From Gentiana macrophylla (Eukaryota > Streptophyta > Magnoliopsida > Gentianales > Gentianaceae): 64,000 bases of DNA. The notes below the pieces were generated by a model that was not told the origin of the DNA, made no database searches, and worked only from the letters and a program-made list of their open reading frames with translations. Positions within the stretch are counted from its first letter, which is position 1. Each line of letters starts with the position of its first letter. Of this stretch, positions 34,155-42,934 are shown one piece after another. A program made the position numbers and the translations under genes. The DNA lies in NCBI GenBank assembly GCA_026214975.1, contig CM047814.1, positions 22,698,058-22,762,057 on the forward strand. The letters run 5' to 3'.

Positions 34155-34808
34155 CTACCACCAGAAGTTTACCTTTTCAATCCGAAAATGCGCATAGTCT
34201 CCCATTTGCACGTCCAGATTAATGGCCCCCTTGACCTGAATTATGTGGTTCGTGAATCCCTCAAGAGTGCCATTATGCGGTCTCAGACTCGAGTCGCCAA
34301 ATCCTAGTTCTTTGAAGCAACTGTAGTACAGAATATCTCTGCATGATCCGGTGTCGATCATCACCCTATTAACACGAAATCGGTTTGTTATCACCGAAAT
34401 GCTTAAGCATGAATCCTCCATATTTGTTGCAGTCATGAATTCACTGCGAGTAAAAGAGAGCAGCCGTGCACTTCCACGTAGGACGGTGGGTTTCTCAACA
34501 TGCTTGTTGATGGAGCCGATTCTATGCTTGATCTGATTGTTGCTGGGAGGACTCTCCGTGATTATTCGTATCTCTTTGTCGTATTGAGGGGCCTGTCGAT
34601 CAGTTCTATTTACTTCCCCGCCATCTCTCCTGTAATGGTTGTGTCGACCCCGAGCTAACATCTTATCGAACTCTCTTTTTAGTTGAATACAGTCCTCTGT
34701 GTCATGGCCCCTATCCTCATGGAAAGCATAATATTTGGACTGATCCCGTCGTCTATCCGGTTTTATGGGGAGAGGGTCAGTTAACTCATCTCTTACCTCA
34801 TGCATCAT
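34155..34808 (-). pseudogene. Gag zinc-finger and aspartic protease, element B
   Basis: A 217-residue frame. Its N-terminal part has the Tat-type finger as YYAFHEDRGHDTEDC; the first metal-binding Cys of the usual CxxH-x4-H-x4-C pattern is Tyr. Further on the protease shows MIDTGSCRDILYYSCF, with the catalytic DTGS intact, then GFTNHIIQVKGAINLDV. The protease would cleave the polyprotein. The frame ends at FWW where the homologous proteins continue. Confidence 0.9.
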
Positions 34809-36258
34809 CTATATGTATGAGACTTTGATAGGAGTCCAGTTCTCTTCTTTGAATTTCTCGGGCTTCCTGATGTCCCGATCCCTGTTTCTGCGTGTCTCCC
34901 TGGGCGGGCTGCGCTCAGCCCTCTGCTTGCCCCTGTGTAACGTTGAGGATCCCTCATTCCCCGCCGTTGTAATGTATTTTCTTGCTGAGCTCATCATTTC
35001 TTGGAGGTTGGGTGGCGGGTTGAGAGTGAAGTAGGATTTGAGATAACCCAGACTTAATCCCATTTCAAAGTTGTTCATTACCACATTGTATGCCAAACCC
35101 ATTGTCAGCTCGTAGACTTTATAAAACCGCTCATAATAACTACGGGTAGATTCATTTTCACCCTGCCGGACCTCGTGAAGGTCCACCTACTAACTTAAAT
35201 TCCTACTGTGAATTTATTCACAAGATCATCCCAAGATAAGATCGAGGTTAGAGCTAGGTTGCGGATCCATGAAGCTGCTCTATCTTGCATGGCCCCTACG
35301 AAAGCAATGCACCATGCGTCTTCACTTGGCGTGCATATGCTTATTTTGCTTTGAAAAGATGATAGCCAGCTCAGGGGTGCGTGGAACCGTGATAATTGGT
35401 AAAGTTTGGGTAGTTTGTACCTCCTCTGGGAGCCGCTACGAGGACGTCCGGATCTAGGACACTAGTGCCCCGGGTGGGCTTAGATTCCTTAACAACTATG
35501 TTCCTTTGTAGCTCCTCAATTTGCTTTTTCATTATTCCCAACTCATCTGCGACTTTCGGGACCACGGGGTGCCGGGCTATACTTTGCTCTTGTTGCGATT
35601 CTCCCTGCCCCTCTCTCCGGTTCGGACCTGTTTGGTTCGGTCTACGTTCCCCCGCTCTGGGGCTGCACCACGGACATTATCCGTAGGCCCCAGGTGAGCT
35701 AGAGCTGGTTTTCTGCCCTTGCTTGGTTGGGAAGGTGCATGGATGCTTTCCTCCTGGTCTTCACGGTGTGACCTTGTAATCCTTGGCAGATTCATAGTAG
35801 GTTGTACCTCAGTTCGGGCTGGTACTGGTGAGACAAACTTACTAACCGACAAAGGAGGAAATCCTTCGGCTATAAGTTGTAGGTTATGTTGTCGCATGTC
35901 CTCCAAGTATTCCATGTGAGCTCTCAGCGCTATCACGTGAGAATTTGGGTTCGCGATTGGCTCCAGATCCAAATATGTCCGTTGTTCAAAGTTTTGGCGT
36001 GATGCCTCGCCGACAAGTTTCCCACGGCCCTTCCTTATGGCTGCTTCCTCCAATTCTCGGGCTTTCACCTTTTCGTTTAACACATTCCGCATATCAAGGT
36101 CAAGAGATTGTTCATCCTTACCATGGATGGAACGCGGCCCTCGACTGCGTCCACTTTGATGTGATGTTTACGTGCCACATGAGGGTTGTTGCCACGTGTT
36201 GTGTCCTTATTGGCCCCTCTGGCCGGTGTTTTAGGCTCAACTGACTTTCCTCCAGCCA
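34809..36258 (-). pseudogene. Gag of element B (frameshifted)
   Basis: Translation would start at ATG 36258 (MAGGKSVEPKTPARG), which aligns with MVGGKAINPTTPNK at 54946 in element E. Successive frames are 36258-36077, 36092-35577 (with VIALRAHMEYLEDMRQHNLQ), 35565-35371 (coiled-coil-like, then NYPNFTNYHGSTHP) and 35186-34809 (LHEVRQGENESTRSYYERFYKVY, split as LHEVRQGENESTRS and YYERFYKVY, the gag core). Gag forms the virus-like particle that packages the RNA. At least three breaks prevent expression. Confidence 0.85.
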
Positions 36259-36722
36259 TGATTTGAAAGGTGGCTTGTTGAAAAAGCAAGGTTTAGGCGG
36301 TGCCGGTCGGAGCGAATTTGAAACCTAGAATCCAGCAAGGATTCAAGTGTGGCAACACTTAAACAAACCCAACAGTTTGATGTCCTAAGTTTGTATGAAC
36401 TGCGTTTACCATAAATTCTAATAAACCTGGAAAATGTTGAGGCCTCCGGCATAGCTTTAAAAGTAGTGGTGATGAGGATGCTCCTTGTTGACGTTACTTG
36501 AGCAATATTAGCTCAAAGCTTGTCGGAATTGATGATCCAGCTGCCGATTTTGCTTCAGGAATTGTAAAAAAGGTGTTGATTCTTAGGCCATACAACCTAA
36601 AAGTCAAAGCTTTTGCTGAAATTAGGACTTGAGAATGCACAGCGGGCCCATCGGGAGACGCCGTAGAAGATGATTTCATGGTGGCGCAAGCTGCCGAAGA
36701 AGGCTGATTCTTGATGAATTTC

Positions 36723-36737
36723 TAGGTAACGGAGCCA
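36723..36737 (-). other. Primer binding site of element B
   Basis: The minus strand reads TGGCTCCGTTACC, two bases from the LTR end. The same primer site occurs in element E (54603-54617), linking the two as one family. I could not assign the tRNA with confidence. The leader between here and gag (36259-36722) has no supported ORF. Confidence 0.75.
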
Positions 36738-36739
36738 AC

Positions 36740-37413
36740 TGATATTGTCGGAAATATCACGGTAGCGGTAACGGTGGAGGTATGTGGATATCTGGCTATT
36801 ATTAGTTGATTTCTCTGGCTTAAATGGCGTTGTTTATAGTCGTGTTTATGAGAAATATGAAGACTCCGACGACGGGTTCACGATGATATGAATGCTGGTA
36901 CAAAGTCGACAAATTGGCAGAGCTTGGCCTGCTTATATTAATATGGGAATGAATTATGATTTACACATTGCTCCTATTTATAGACGGTGGACTAATTGTG
37001 ATTAAGCTTATCTGGACAGAACCTAGTTAAGTACCATTATGCATAATCAGGATAATTTCGGCCCCATCTACGGTGATTAATCTCGAAGCGGGCCATGCTT
37101 GATGCAGGTCCACAGGCGGCTTTAGGTCTCTAGTCGATCCGATTTTTGGTCGTGCATGAATTGAGTCTGGCTTGTCTTGATCAAAATGGCATTTAGGCTT
37201 ACGTGGATGGGACAAGGGCTGTCAAGATTTGATCTTGGCCCGTGAGCCATTTCATATAACTTCGATGGATAAGGCCAACAATTACAAAACTAGTAGCTTA
37301 TTCCTAACTTGGCAGCAAGCGGGTTAAAGATGTAGTTGTTCAGATGTTGTGATGTGTCCTCTACTTGGGGAAGATCCTGGGTCCATCAAACCGTTTGCGG
37401 GTTTGGTATATCA
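36740..37413 (-). repeat. 5' LTR of element B (674 bp)
   Basis: Bounded by TGATATTG and GGTATATCA; partner of 8588-9243. On the minus strand it has a TATA box CTATAAATAG (36974-36983). The target duplication caagc follows at 37414-37418. Confidence 0.93.
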
Positions 37414-37785
37414 CAAGCCATTAAGGCTCGAATCTTTATCATTCAATACGAATATCTGTATATCATAATTATCTCCTAAAATCAAGGGATAATCCCATAA
37501 TTCTCTCTAACTTGAACAACACGAAAAGAGAGTCCATATTGGACACGGCCCACGCAGTCCTAGGGCACAATTGCCTCCTATATAATCAACCATAAAGAAC
37601 TACGGCAGACTTGATTCCAAGATACACATTGGATACGTAGGCATCCTGGAGAAATCCCCAGGCTCAGTCTAATCACCTCACAAAACTCCCTCTCATCTTC
37701 ATATTTTTTCTTAATAATTCATTCTCACCAGTTATCACTAGATTAAAGGGCCCAGAGTTTACACCCGACGAATTTTGTTTCGTCA
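37414..37785 (+). repeat. 5' LTR of element C (inner part)
   Basis: The last ~210 bases (from about 37580) match 40530-40740 closely, ending GAATTTTGTTTCGTCA. A TATA-like CTATATAAT lies near 37580. The outer U3 is not shared with the 3' LTR, which is much shorter. Confidence 0.8.
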
Positions 37786-37787
37786 AC

Positions 37788-37804
37788 TGGTGCTAGAAGA
37801 AGGG
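37788..37804 (+). other. Primer binding site of element C
   Basis: TGGTGCTAGAAGAAGGG two bases after the LTR. A related site, TGGTGCCTGAAGGAGG, occurs in element D (48681). It differs from the site of elements B and E, so C and D are a separate family. Confidence 0.75.
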
Positions 37805-37849
37805 CCATCTCTACTGATATTTGTTTGCAAAGGATTCGAATTAATCATC

Positions 37850-39136
37850 ATGCCACCAAAACCTAACACACGATCCCAGAAGGCTGATGTTGCGGCCGCG
37901 AACGCAGCAAATGCCTAAAACAATCAAAACAACGACCATGATGATGAGGATGTGGATACCAAAATCCAGGTAGAGCAATCAAAAGAAACCTCCTTAAATT
38001 CGGAGCAGCAAGCCGTTAAGGAGCAATTGGCGGCCATGGATCCCGCTACTAGACGGGCCATCCTCCAGGCCGTATAATCAGAAGAGGACAATACAGAGCA
38101 AGAGACTGGAGAAAAAACTACTCCTAATCAAAAACAATATGAAGCGGCTTCTGTCTCAAATAAGAGAAAGAAACCGTTGAATGCTCAAGTTAGGGAGGTG
38201 GACCGCGTGGAGATCAATGCAATAATGGGCAAGAAAATGGATGATTTTTACTTCGCTTCGCCTTTCACAAGGTAGATAGATAAGTATGATCGACCTGCAG
38301 GTTTCAAGGTGCCCAAGCTGGACCCCTATGATGGATCCAAGGATTCATCAGATCATTTGTTCCAATATATCCCCCAGATGAGTCTGTTCAACGCTTCAGA
38401 CGAGATGAAGTGCAAAGTGTTTCCCACGCTCTTTACGGGCAGGGCCCGTGAGTGGTTTCGCAAACTCCATCCAAGGCCAGTTTCCAATTTTGAAGACCTA
38501 GGGAGGATGTTTCTTAAGGCCTTTGTTATGGCTAGACCTTTCCAGAGCAATGCAACCCACCTCCATAAATTCAAACAAAAGAAGGAGGAAAATGTCCTTT
38601 AGTATTTAAAAACATTCAATGAAGAGGTTGTGCATGTTCAAGGAGTAGACGATTCGCTGTTAATTACTTCGTTTGTGGCCGGACTCCAAGAAGGCCAGCT
38701 ATATGCAAAGCTAAGCAGTAGACTCCCCAGGACTATGGAAGAATGCATGGACGCTGCCTACAAGTATTGCAAGAGAGAAGAGCCAAATAGGCTGCAATGA
38801 GAAGCCGAGAAGGGAGACTCTAAAAAGGAAAAGGAAGAAGAGAAGCCAGACAGAAAGAGGAAGCCGACTTGGGACCGACCTGCCGCATAAACTGCAGATC
38901 GGTCAGGGAAGAAAGGTGCTCTACAGGAACAGGATTTCATCTCATTGAACAGATCTTGTGTAAAAGTCTTGGCAATCATGGAAAGGAAAGGGTTGGAAAA
39001 AACTCCCCATCCGATGAGGGGACTACCAGAAAGGCGAGATCAGAGTAAGTTTTGTGCCTACCACAAGTATGTAGGTCATGATTCAGAAGATTGCATCTAT
39101 CTAGATAAGGGATGTCGACGCTGCTATCTGGGATGA
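37850..39136 (+). pseudogene. Gag of element C, single frame with six stops
   Basis: Starting at MPPKPNTRSQK, one reading frame holds for nearly 1.3 kb. Features in order: Gln/Asp/Glu-rich N-terminus; PKLDPYDGSKDSSDHL; the gag core FPTLFTGRAREWFRKLHP; a Lys/Glu-rich charged stretch; and a CxxH-x4-H-x4-C finger in FCAYHKYVGHDSEDC. In-frame stops are TAA 37916, TAA 38075, TAG 38273, TAG 38600, TGA 38798 and TAA 38888. No frameshift occurs before about 39126. Gag packages RNA; this copy can no longer make it full length. Confidence 0.92.
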
Positions 39137-39886
39137 AAATCTGGACGAGGTCGTAGACCGATCACAGGACTCCAAACCACGAGGTCGAAGAGAGTTCATG
39201 AGGGGAGCATACAGGCAAGCCCTGGATCGACGAGACGAGCCTCCAAGGAGAAGGTGCGGGACCCCAGACGCTAATCGACAAATAGATAATCACCCGATCA
39301 ACACAATCAACACCATTGTAGGTGGGCCTAGCGTTAGCTTGGAGGGCTTAAATGGACAGGTCGGGAAATCGATGATCTACGGTCCGAAGGACCCCCTCCC
39401 CATGATAACTAACAACGAGGGCTTAGTCATTGAAGTTGTGGTAATCTTGTGAAACGCATATGTGTGGACACTAGAAGTGCCTTTAATGTTCTGTACCACT
39501 CCGTCTTCCAGTCTATGAATTTAAAAGATTCTGAACTTACTCCCGTGTCGGCACCTCTCTTTGGTTTTGCAAGACCCCAAGTTCATCGTCTGGGAATGAT
39601 CAAGCTGGCAACCACATTTGGAAGGGAGCCAAAGTGCAAAACACTAATGATAAACTATGTGGTAGTAAAGGCTCCCTCGGCATACAACATCATTATAGGA
39701 AGACCAGCACTGATCGAGATCCGAGCTGTTATCTCACCGGCACACATCAGCCTAAAGTTTCCCACTGCAGATGGATCGGTAGAGATAAAAAGATATGTTG
39801 AAACGGCTATGAGCTGCTACACGGAAATGATCAATAGGAAAGGGGTCGAGCTGACACAGCCTGAGACAACCTACAAGCATTACTAG
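39137..39886 (+). pseudogene. Aspartic protease-like region of element C
   Basis: After a frame break, the segment 39290-39420 keeps INTIVGGPS-like coding. The frame at 39449-39886 gives ICVDTRSAFNVLYHSVFQSM, LFGFARPQVHRLGMIKLAT and SAYNIIIGRPALIEIRAVIS, the standard Tat protease landmarks. The catalytic DTGS is DTRS. Element D has the same DTRS at 49203. The frame ends near TYKHY. With Gly to Arg next to the catalytic Asp the enzyme should be inactive. Confidence 0.88.
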
Positions 39887-40052
39887 TTGCTACTTGTATT
39901 TCCGTCTTAAATACGTTGTTCTTTCATTTTACTATTTTTGGATGTTTTGATATGGCACTTGATGGGTGCTTTTCTTTATGCAATTTATATTTTGTCTTAT
40001 TGATGATGCATGGTTGTATAAATAAAGTTTGCAGGAAACGTACCAACGAATG
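39887..40052 (+). other. Spacer after the protease of element C
   Basis: T-rich sequence with no ORF of interest, leading into the tandem array. No trace of RT is present, so a deletion of pol lies here or pol was never present in this lineage. Confidence 0.6.
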
Positions 40053-40393
40053 TCCGCAGGTCGGACTCGCTGAGTTCCGCAGGTCGGACTCAGTGTAATT
40101 GCTATCTATGTCCACAGGACGGACCCGCTGAGTTCTGCAGGTCAGACTCAGTGTAATTTCTATCTATGTCTGCAAGACGGACCCGCTGAGTTCCACAGGT
40201 CGGACTCAGTGTAATTGCTATATATGTCCGCAGGACGGACCCGCTGAGTTCTACAGGTCAGACTCAGTGTAATTGCTATTATTGTCCGCAGGTCGGACCC
40301 GCTGAGTTCGGCAGGTCGGACTCAGTGTAATGTTTATCTAAGTCTACAGGTCGGACATACAGTGTTCTGCAGGGCAGACTCACTGCGACTCAA
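40053..40393 (+). repeat. 58-bp tandem array in the 3' region of element C
   Basis: Units start at 40053, 40111, 40169, 40227, 40285 and 40343 (last partial). Each contains two half-copies of CCGCAGGTCGGAC separated by CCGCTGAGTT, and ends GTGTAATTGCTAT. Internal half-repeats show that the array grew in steps. Confidence 0.92.
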
Positions 40394-40463
40394 TCCAAGG
40401 GATGTATCCAAACGATAACCTTATAAGTGTGCCATTCGAAGGACATAAACTATAAAAAGGCAC

Positions 40464-40479
40464 ACTGGGGGGACAAGTA
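40464..40479 (+). other. Polypurine tract of element C
   Basis: ACTGGGGGGACAAGTA just before the 3' LTR, typical of Tat elements. Confidence 0.8.
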
Positions 40480-40480
40480 T

Positions 40481-40740
40481 TGATTGGAAGATACAAAAAA
40501 AGAGAATTCATTCATAAAATCAGAAGGCGTTATATAAACAACCATAAAGAACTACAGCAGACTTGATTCCACGATACACATTGGATACGTAGGTATCCTG
40601 TAGAAATCCCCAGGCTCAGTCTAAATAACCCCCACAAAACTCCCTCTCATCTTCATATTTTTTTCTTAATTATTCATCCTCACCAGTTATCACTAGATTA
40701 AAGGGCCCAGATTTTACCCCCGACGAATTTTGTTTCGTCA
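40481..40740 (+). repeat. 3' LTR of element C (260 bp)
   Basis: Begins TGATTGGAAG and ends TTTCGTCA. The inner ~210 bases match the 5' LTR; most of U3 is missing, so the two LTRs are unequal. A TATA-like TTATATAAAC precedes the shared block. Confidence 0.85.
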
Positions 40741-42269
40741 TTCATCTAAACAAAGAATTCCAAATACTCAATAGTACAAAGCATGCTACGGCCTGGCATG
40801 AGGGCCTAGAGAAACTTGGGTAATATGACTAGCCCACATCCCACATGACATGTAAGATTACAATATTCTTGTAATACATTGAGTTATAACAGGGGTAATC
40901 CAATTATTGCTCATACATCCAATACGATTTTTAGATCGAAATATTCTTGATATACATAGCGTTTAACAAGTGTACCTCGCCAAGACTATTTGGAAATACG
41001 GAAACACGTAGGAAGACATAAGAGCACAAAGGTTCACGTTAAGTCTCATATCTTATATCTCTTAAGAGCCAAGAAGGTGTGTCCACATGTGGCCACGTGG
41101 ACATCTTCTTGGCTTGACACGTGACGAGTTTTTTTTTTTTTTTCAAACGTGTACCGTTAGTAGTTTGTGCAAAAAAGGGAGAAAAAAAAAAGGAAAGACC
41201 GATGGATTTGAAATTCTGATGTGTAGTGTACGATGGAAGATAAGCCAAGTATAGCTATAAAATACAACAAAAATATATGGCCAAACAAATATCCGCGCCA
41301 TGAAAATAGTCACGGCGCCACGATGACTCTCGTTTTTTTTTATCAAACCTTTGTAGCTCGTTTTTTTTTTTTTGAAATCAACCGTGTGTCATTAGTAGTT
41401 TGTGCTGAAAAGGAAAAAAAAAGAAGGAAAGACCGACAGATTTAACGTTGTGCCGTGTAGTGTACGATAGAAGATGAGTCAAGTTTAGCAGTAAAACAAA
41501 AAAAGTAGCGGAACAAATATCCACCCTACGAAAATAGTCACGGCGCGACGATTACTCTCGGCACCCTATAAATCATTGGTAGCTCTGACGCGCGTAACGT
41601 GATGCCAAAAAAGTTATTTTGTCACGGTGCCACGATTACTCACGGCGCCTTATAAATCACTCTTGACATCACATTAAATGTTTTTATTATTTTGAACAAC
41701 ATAACGTCGGTGGAACCGACGGCCGTTTGCAGTACGAGCGTCACTAAAATTGATGTTGGAATACCAAATCACTTTTTATATTCTTTAGAACGTTTGACAC
41801 GTGGTTTTTTTTTCACCAAATGAATGAACACGAGATCAATGACATATTCATTAATGATAAGAAAGAGAAATGCCATATAGAAAATGAGTGAAACACATTT
41901 TCAAGCATATTAATTATCTGGAAGCTAATGCGTCCCGGGTTATTCGACCGTGTAGTTATGGTCCGCTTATTGTTTTCTATCATATTTCATTACGTAAAGT
42001 CGAAGCTAAAGGTATCAACTTATGACATTGTTCTCCGATACATCATATTGTGGTTAATTTTGTAGGTGGGAACTCCTGATAGGGATGGAAGAGAAGTGAT
42101 TCACAATCTTCACGTCTCTAAGAAAGAGCTACATCTTGTAGAGAATGTGATATGTTTATGTTGCTCTCTTTGTCTTATGCCTTGAATTTGTTACGGTTTA
42201 AGCTTACGCGATTTATTTCACGTTGGGGATCTATTCTTTGGTATTATCGTTGGTAAAGATTTATGTTGG
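40741..42269. other. Non-coding DNA with a ~230-bp duplication
   Basis: No gene is supported. A segment containing a T-run, AGTAGTTTGTGC, a purine-rich tract with GGAAAGACCGA and GTGTAGTGTACGAT, and ending in AAAATAGTCACGGCGC occurs at about 41125-41335 and again at 41355-41563. A partial third echo (TCACGGTGCCACGATTACTC) lies at 41623-41642. The right end is bounded by a Helitron terminus, so this may be Helitron interior. Confidence 0.55.
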
Positions 42270-42273
42270 GCCC

Positions 42274-42303
42274 GCCGTGCTTTGCACGGCTCACATTCAC
42301 TAG
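42274..42303 (+). mobile_element. Helitron 3' terminus
   Basis: A hairpin GCCGTGC-TTT-GCACGGC (42274-42290) is followed nine bases later by CTAG (42300-42303) and then T. A short GC-rich hairpin close to a CTRR end is the diagnostic Helitron 3' end. The 5' end (beginning TC) was not identified, so the element length is unknown; no Rep/helicase coding is visible. Confidence 0.7.
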
Positions 42304-42590
42304 TTCTAACATGTGTAATCATGCAAAAGGTCCATAACACTACTACCAAACCTATCTCCACTACTCTCGTAAATGAAGCATAAAGAACATCGTTCATAGA
42401 ATATTTCCCGAAAACATACAATATCATATAAAAATATGTTTAGGCACAGAACTAACAAATAAATTGAACCCAGAACAGTCAAGAGAACATGCACCACGGT
42501 CTCGGTGCGATTGCCAAAACATAAGAGAAAAAGATGCAAAAAAATGTAAAGTCCAGACCAACTAATAGTCGATCGATTCATAGGTTCTAC

Positions 42591-42755
42591 CACTGGCGGA
42601 TCTACGTTGATGTAAGGGGGTCCACGGACCCCGCTAAAAAATAAAAATACTCTACATTTTACCTATAGAAAATATTTCGGACAACGTGAAAAAAATTATT
42701 TAGTATGTTAAATATTTACGGACCCCGCTGAAAAAATATTATGGGTCCGCCACTA
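42591..42755. mobile_element. hAT-type MITE (165 bp)
   Basis: Inverted ends CACTGGCGGA and TAGTGGCGGA (the latter read from the right). The flanking 8-bp repeats ggttctac and ggctctac differ by one base, as expected for a hAT duplication that has aged. It has an internal repeat of GGACCCCGCT. No coding capacity. Confidence 0.75.
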
Positions 42756-42934
42756 GGCTCTACAATAAGACTATATAAATTATCATATCCTTATTATATT
42801 GAAACTTAATTAAAAATAATAATGCAAACCAATATTTCTAAAATAATGTACCACTCTTATAAAAAGATGAGAGATTTTACAATATTTATCTATATAAAAA
42901 ATTAATGAGGTAAATATTTTATGTTTACTTATGG

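Larger units (their letters stand above)
8588..37413 (-). mobile_element. Element B: complete Tat-lineage element with nested insertions
   Basis: Related LTRs at 8588-9243 and 36740-37413 bound the element, and the 5-bp duplication caagc is present at 8583-8587 and 37414-37418. On the minus strand the order is 5' LTR, PBS, gag, protease, RT, RNase H, integrase, then a gene on the opposite strand, then the 3' LTR. Three insertions interrupt it: a Copia LTR fragment (9726-11583), an Athila-like element inside integrase (15181-21541) and a Copia element inside RT just after YIDD (23098-33179). The two flanking LTRs differ at roughly a dozen of their first 110 positions, whereas the LTR pairs of the nested elements are nearly identical, as expected for an older host element. 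Confidence 0.92.
37414..40740 (+). mobile_element. Element C: non-autonomous Tat element (gag and protease only)
   Basis: Plus strand. A 5' LTR ends at 37785, a primer site starts at 37788, gag runs from 37850 and a protease remnant ends near 39886. A 58-bp tandem array, a polypurine tract and a short 3' LTR (40481-40740) follow. No RT, RNase H or integrase lies between the protease and the 3' LTR, so it needed pol in trans. Element B interrupts the outer part of its 5' LTR, so the true left end is not resolved. The sequence after the 3' LTR is ttcat. Confidence 0.85.

Noticed and set aside
37916..38890. All six stops in element C gag being 'C-to-T type' as proof of deamination
   Set aside because: Every stop codon can be written as CAA, CAG or CGA with C changed to T, so this alone proves nothing. 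Only changes with a known ancestral residue were used.
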